Shown here: positions 58,755 through 64,000 of the stretch, piece after piece | How the letters are laid out: the number at the start of each line of letters is the position of its first letter | Position numbering within the stretch: position 1 is the stretch's first letter | DNA from: Prostheceraeus crozeri | Lineage: Eukaryota > Platyhelminthes > Polycladida > Euryleptidae | Reading direction: 5' to 3' | DNA length: 64,000 bases | Assembly (NCBI GenBank): GCA_907163375.1 | Contig: CAJQUW010006859.1 | Span: forward strand, 1 to 64,000 | The notes under the pieces: generated by a model | The model's input: the letters and a program-made list of their open reading frames with translations, nothing else | The model's database searches: none | Told to the model about the DNA's origin: nothing | Translations under genes and position numbers: made by a program

Positions 58755-59250
58755 TCAAGTGTGAATTGCTTCAGTGAATGCTGTGTCTCGAGTGCTCGTC
58801 AGCTTAGCAATGAAATCGACTTGAAAATCCTCGATGCTACCTAGATCATTATGCTTGCTTTTAACATGCTCATAGAGAGCGCTGGATGCAGACTTATTAA
58901 TTATTGCACGTCTGTGTTCTGCGTGCCGAGTGGAGAATTTTCTTACAGTCTTGCTAATATAACATTCTCCACATTTATTGCATGTGTACCTATATACGTA
59001 TTTATCATTACATTTATACTTAGGCAAACATTGACAGACTTGACAGCTACACGTATTAGAGAAATTTTTATTTTTACCTATTTGGTTCGCAGTCTGTCTA
59101 CCGCATTCATTAATAACTGTAATAGGTAAGTCAAACTTCTTAATAGCTTTATTAATTTTTCCATTATATTTCTCACTGATAAATGGAACTTTAAAATTAC
59201 GATTATTTTGGTTTTTTATTTTATTTCTGCTTTTACGTTCTTGTTACTGT
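58755..59250 (-). mobile_element. Penelope-like element C-terminal part with GIY-YIG endonuclease
   Basis: The minus-strand frame is open from about 59250 to a stop at 58755. It starts with KVPFISEKYNGKINKAIKKF, a typical link after a Penelope RT. A Cys-rich linker (NTCSCQVCQCLP) is next, then the endonuclease: YVYRYTCNKCGECYISKT, RKFSTRHAEH and ALYEHVKSKH, ending AFTEAIHT. The YIG triad reads YIS, while the catalytic-type Arg and the CxxC/H residues characteristic of the Penelope subgroup are present. About 165 codons are undamaged, longer than the other relics here. The RT body is missing upstream. Confidence 0.8.
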
Positions 59251-61198
59251 AGCCATTTTTAGTCAAATTATTAATCGTCAATCAGAGTTCTATCAGACGA
59301 ATAACGAGGAAGCATCATAGAGTGATTTCACCTGAAAATCAGCAATGATGTCTCTCTCCATGCTTTGAAGTATGGTTTTGATATTCATTGAATGAGTCAT
59401 TCTAATTTCTAGAAGCGAATGATGTTTCTTCCCATAATGACACTCGTCAATGGAGGATCACACATATTCAGGGACTCATTGATTCCAGCAGGTAATAAAT
59501 CCTGCAGAACAGTAGGTTTTCATATTCGCAGATTTCCAGCTCGAATCATTTTGGATGGAATCACATCCTAATCATCTCAGTTTCTCATCGTCAGATCAAT
59601 CATAAGCTGAAGTTCAGGACATTATTCTTTCCGTTACGCAATTGAACTTCAGAAACTTCCTTAAATAAAATCATTCACGTGAAATTGATGTTAAGTTTAT
59701 GACGAATATCTGCTGAGAACTGTGAAATACGAACCACAATCTTTGCAGGCTATTGTTTAAGTCACTCTTGTGAATTTTGAATTTAATGCATGTGATTTGA
59801 AGTTTTTATGGTCGGATATGTAAAGCTGAACAATGCCTCGATAAATAACGTCACAATAAAGTTAGAAATACTCACTCAAAGATTCAGTTTTAGAAAGGTG
59901 ACAACAGCCGTAAAACTCCAGTCTAACCGAAACAATGATGTGGAACATTGGTAAGATGAGGAGTTGTGCGGAGGCAATAATGCTCATACGTGCTTGAATG
60001 AAAACTCCTTGCTTCCATTAACCTCTCAATCTGATTGACAGATTTGAAGAAGATAGACAGCCATCAGTTTGACACTCTCAACATCCACAATAGATATCGG
60101 AGCAGCAGTTGAATCTTGAGCTTTTGGTATTAGCAAATGCAAGTAGCACTGTCCTACAGTAGCGTCCACTTGTCGCACAGTATCGGCGCAAGAAGTCACA
60201 GCCTAGTGTGTTCTAATTCACGTGCACGCACAGTTGTGAGACTGACAAGTAAAAAAGGGCGACTTCTTTGCAAGTGTGATGCAGTACATTGAACCGATTT
60301 CTATGCAATTGCAGAAACTCTACCTTAACGATTCAACGATTAAATCCAAAAATGAATGAGTTTCAAACATAGAGAAGTCTTTTAATTTTGTTCTCTGTAA
60401 GATGAACATTTCAAAGATTAGAAGATCCATCTGAACCGCTGATATCCAAGCAGAAAAGTTCTTGGATTGCGATGTCTAAAGAGAAAACATTTAGAGGCAT
60501 GCTCAAGTTGATGATTCTATGTTATACTCGTAGAAGTCAATTCTCTCCATCATAGCAGCAACAACTGAAAGTTAACCATGACGCTAGCTGCAAAGAGAAC
60601 AGAAAACATAACAGAGAGATAGAGAACATTCGGGTAAGTTGACAAACAATGTAGGAATATCTACATCTTCATCTATCCATAGACTTCCTGTAACAGAACA
60701 TTCTTCTACAATTTAGAATTTCTATGTTATAAGTATTGAAAAATGACGACAGGGTAATGCCATTGCTGCCTGCCGACAGCAGGCAGCAAAGTATAAACTG
60801 CCATTATTCCTGTATCATTGCACCATAGACTTAGAGATATAAGTAGACAATGCTTCCTACCTTGATTTCTGATTCTTCCTTGAGTCATTGATTTCTGTCT
60901 AAATGCAGCAAGATTGAGCAGAAATTGAGCGTTATGAATCCATGACAAGCCAATTAGACAATGAAAATCTACCTGTCGATAGTTTAGAAACGGTTTCAGA
61001 AATCATTGGTCACGCGGTCCGATATCTATGATTGATACAAATCATACATCGAGGAAGTAGTGTTAGCTTGGCAGAAAACTGTGGCGACAATTCGGCTACA
61101 CCACTCTCGTGTAATCACTCTTGGTGCAATCTTAAAATGCACAACCGAAAAGGCAATAATTATGTGTTTTTTATTCTAATGAGCTGTGTTTTTTTCAG
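59251..61198. other. Intron sequence leading to exon d
   Basis: Largely unique AT-rich DNA with short open frames. GAGCTGTGTTTTTTTCAG at the end is the acceptor of exon d. A GCAGGCAGCAAAG-type short inverted word (CTGCCTGC/GCAGGCAG) occurs near 60768-60787. Confidence 0.45.
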
Positions 61199-61360
61199 GT
61201 ACTAGATATCAATTCATTGAACTCATTGGGAATCAGAATCACAAATCTTGAACGAGAGAATGAACTCCTTTGTCGAGAATCTTCCGATGTTAGAGAGGAA
61301 TATAGACGCTTCGTGGATGAAATTGGTGGTCAAATTGTTCAGTCGCTGCTTGTACAAAAG
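61199..61360 (+). CDS. Coiled-coil protein gene, exon d
   Basis: The acceptor is TGTTTTTTTCAG; the donor is AAAAG|GTAAGG. The exon is exactly 54 codons, phase 0 to 0, continuing the frame of exon c: VLDINSLNSLGIRITNLERE, then NELLCRESSDVREEYRRFVD, then EIGGQIVQSLLVQK. The first two thirds are heptad-like. The last part is a more hydrophobic amphipathic helix (IVQSLLVQ) that may be a family-specific motif. I could not name the family. Confidence 0.9.
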
Positions 61361-62078
61361 GTAAGGAAGTGATCTCTATGACGCTAGAATGCAGTGAAAT
61401 CAAAACAGAAACAGGGAAACCGACTTCTGAGTAGCGATCGAAAAAAACATTAAAGCAGACCATACGAAGTACACATCCATTATCGCTTCAATATTACATA
61501 TATGTTTTTTAAATATTTCCGTGAAACTATCTTCTGAATAGCTCACTTCAGTGCATCTGTAGCAGGCATGTTTCCCCCCATAGCAGTCCCACATATATAC
61601 TTAAGAAACTGAAACTTGACCAGAATAGCTCCAGAGCCCAGGTGATAGATTGAGCTCTCAATTGCGAGTATGGATGATACCTTTCACACCTAACTTTGGA
61701 ATATGATTGATAAAGAAATGATAAGATGTCTACAGTAATGTTATTAGTTACACGTCCACATCTGAATCTAATTTGGTTTACACTTTTTGTGTCTCACATT
61801 TTGCGACTGAGCAGGCTTGAAACCATGACATGGCGTCAAGATGGCAAAAAAACGCAAATAGTATTCACAAGGCCGTTGACACGTGTAGTAAACTAACAAG
61901 GCACTGATTAATGCATGCATACGGCCACACTCGTGTCAATTACTCATAAAATGCAATTGATTGCAATTACTATTTTTAAGTACTGTTTTGCTATTTTTAC
62001 TATATTTGTACTTTTTAAGTACACTATCACTTAAATTGATTACAAATACAAATTACTGCGTCTTTCTACAATTACTTT
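61361..62078. other. Intron sequence, no feature seen
   Basis: AT-rich sequence between exon d and the 25-bp satellite. Confidence 0.5.
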
Positions 62079-62842
62079 TCAATTACTTCAGATTATTTGT
62101 TTTTCAATTACTTCAGATTATTTGTTTTTCAATTACTTCAAATTATTTGTTTTTCAATTACTTCAGATTATCTGTTTTCAATTACTTCAGATTATCTGTT
62201 TTTCAATTACTTCAGATTATTTGTTTTTCAATTACTTCAGATTATTTGTTTTTCAATTACTTCAGATTATTTGTTTTTCAATTACTTCAAATTATTTGTT
62301 TTTCAATTACTTCAGATTATCTGTTTTCAATTACTTCAGATTATCTGTTTTTCAATTACTTCAGATTATTTGTTTTTCAATTACTTCAGATTATTTGTTT
62401 TTCAATTACTTCAGATTATTTGTTTTTCAATTACTTCAGATTATTTGTTTTTCAATTACTTCAGATTATTTGTTTTTCAATTACTTCAGATTATCTGTTT
62501 TCAATTACTTCAGATTATCTGTTTTTCAATTACTTCAGATTATTTGTTTTTCAATTACTTCAGATTATTTGTTTTTCAATTACTTCAGATTATCTGTTTT
62601 CAATTACTTCAGATTATTTGTTTTTCAATTACTTCAGATTATTTGTTTTTCAATTACTTCAGATTATTTGTTTTTCAATTACTTCAGATTATTTGTTTTT
62701 CAATTACTTCAGATTATTTGTTTTTCAATTACTTCAGATTATTTGTTTTTCAATTACTTCAGATTATTTGTTTTTCAATTACTTCAGATTATTTGTTTTT
62801 CAATTACTTCAGATTATTTGTTTTTCAATTACTTCAGATTAC
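62079..62842. repeat. 25-bp AT-rich satellite (about 30 units)
   Basis: The unit is TCAATTACTTCAGATTATTT plus GTTTT. Some units are 24 bp with TCTGTTTTCAATT. The unit has no stop codon in any forward frame, so all three frames stay open for hundreds of codons (Phe/Tyr/Leu/Ile-rich). Equal openness of all frames argues against coding. It sits in the intron between exons d and e. Confidence 0.95.
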
Positions 62843-63150
62843 TGCCAGTGTTGCACTACACATTCCCCCATCATTTACTTTTTTCTAACGTTGATTACGA
62901 TGCTCCTTCAAATACTGCGCTTGCAGTGTTGACTTTAAATTACCACCTTTTCTCCTTTCCCCAAGTGTTTTAGCCTTTTCATTAGGTTCAAATTGAATAT
63001 ACCTTACTGATGCACCGAGACTTGTGGATTCTAGGAGACTTAAGTTTGCACTTACGTGTATATCTAGTCTAAAATTTAAACAGGGGTTCTAGAGGAATTC
63101 ATGTGCCCTTCTTTTTCCGAAGAAGAAATTGTGTTGGTTTTCCTATTTAG
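62843..63150. other. Intron sequence before exon e
   Basis: Mixed unique sequence. A pyrimidine-rich run (TTGTGTTGGTTTTCCTATTTAG) ends at 63150 as a plausible acceptor. Confidence 0.5.
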
Positions 63151-63277
63151 ATTTACGATCAGCAATATGGATTCGGGGAGGGGGGAGAATATCATTACCA
63201 GTACAATGGTTTTGACTTTGACAATGCGTTTCGTCGTAAAATTTTATTTAAACAAAATGCCACCAGTTGTACATCGA
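63151..63277 (+). CDS. Coiled-coil protein gene, probable exon e
   Basis: The acceptor GGTTTTCCTATTTAG and donor TCGA|GTAAGT flank 127 bp that stay open in phase 0, the phase required after exon d. It encodes 42 codons plus one base. The peptide is unlike the preceding coiled coil: IYDQQYGFGEGGEYHYQYNG, then FDFDNAFRRKILFKQNATSC, then TS, rich in Tyr, Phe, Gly and Asn. It would be a flexible segment after the helix. Splice sites and frame agree, but the change in character leaves doubt about whether it belongs to the same gene. Confidence 0.55.
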
Positions 63278-63820
63278 GTAAGTGTCTGTATGACAGCGCA
63301 TCGTCGATGAGGTAGTTTGACTGTAAAGTGATTGCAATTACTTCTCATTTGCATGACTCATAATGTATTTGATTTTAATTACAAATTACTCATCAGTATG
63401 GCAATTTTGTGACCTAAAATTCTAGAAATTTTGATTTGTAAGAATCTACAATTTGACAAATTTTGACCTGAGAAGAAAAGTTAACCGGTTTGCTAGACCT
63501 CTGTAACTTATTACTGTTTCTCTTTTATCACGCTTATTTCTCTATTTGTCACATTTTGCGGGCAGTTTTTTTGTACTTCTCATTTTTATGTAAACGTTCA
63601 CCGAATGTTAAAGTGGAACAAATAAACTACATTATCAATATTATTAAGGCAAGATTGTGTGCCAAAAATTTAACATTTATATATATTCCCAAAATTACAG
63701 TCACAGCATTAAATTCTTTTTATGGTACAAAGACAAGTACTTTCAACATTTTCAGGTGCGAATGGTCTATCTTTTCGAAGTAAATTGTTAAGCAATAAAA
63801 ATGAACGCCCAACGGCACCT
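63278..63820. other. Intron or flanking sequence, no feature seen
   Basis: AT-rich with short open frames and no repeat recognised before the terminal minisatellite. Confidence 0.45.
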
Positions 63821-64000
63821 GAGGTCGACGTACAGCGCTGAAGGTCGGTGTACAGCGCTGAAGGTCGGTGTACAGCGCTGAAGGTCGGTGTACAGCGCTG
63901 AAGGTTTGCGTACAGCGCTGAAGGTCGGTGTACAGCGCTGAAGGTCGGTGTACAGCGCTGAAGGTCGGTGTACAGCGCTGAAGGTCGGCGTACAGCGCTG
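63821..64000. repeat. 20-bp minisatellite running off the window (9 units seen)
   Basis: Unit AAGGTCGGTGTACAGCGCTG, exactly 20 bp, with the perfect palindrome CAGCGCTG in each unit. Variants CGACG, TTGCG and CGGCG precede TACAGC. The array continues past the right edge, so its true size is unknown. Confidence 0.95.

Noticed and set aside
61961..62973. Long plus-strand open frames in three frames
   Set aside because: They are produced by the 25-bp satellite, which lacks stops in every forward frame.

Overview
This window looks like intron-rich DNA from an invertebrate animal. Supporting signs are GT-AG splice junctions separated by multi-kilobase introns, many tRNA-derived SINEs, non-LTR and Penelope-like retroelement relics, hAT-type non-autonomous DNA transposons, and several kilobases of minisatellite. 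I cannot place the organism more precisely. There are no bacterial-type operons and no intact single-exon protein gene.

One protein-coding gene is well supported, on the + strand. Four exons (13929-14098, 44763-44853, 50415-50504, 61199-61360) have good splice sites and join in a continuous reading frame. They encode a charged, coiled-coil-like protein that I do not recognise. A fifth exon (63151-63277) is compatible in phase and probable. A candidate alternative or terminal exon lies at 53637-53867. Upstream and downstream exons are probably outside the window or not recognisable. Most of the window from 14 kb onward is therefore intron sequence of this gene.

Layout: 1-4.3 kb is AT-rich with short degenerate duplications. 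4.3-5.3 kb is a G-poor segment. 7.3-8.8 kb is a tandem repeat of about 265 bp with long G tracts. 10.3-13.5 kb is a GC-rich minisatellite split by a 1.8 kb tract made almost only of T and G. 18-22.6 kb holds a 28-bp minisatellite and a large 47-bp satellite interrupted by a SINE. 26.3-27.3 kb is a 23-bp minisatellite with a palindrome in its unit. 29-59 kb is a mosaic of mobile elements, several nested with readable target-site duplications. 62.1-62.8 kb is a 25-bp satellite, and a 20-bp minisatellite runs off the right edge.

The mobile elements fall into named groups used below: a tRNA-SINE (about ten copies), family A (hAT-like, about 0.6 kb), family B (about 256 bp, six-base flanking duplications), family C (second tRNA-like repeat), family D (hAT, perfect 8-bp duplication), family E (carries the end of a Penelope-type reverse transcriptase), family F (unclassified pair), LINE fragments and Penelope GIY-YIG relics. 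They do not form a pathway; they are the repeat load of the long introns. All identifications were made by eye from motifs, without database searches.
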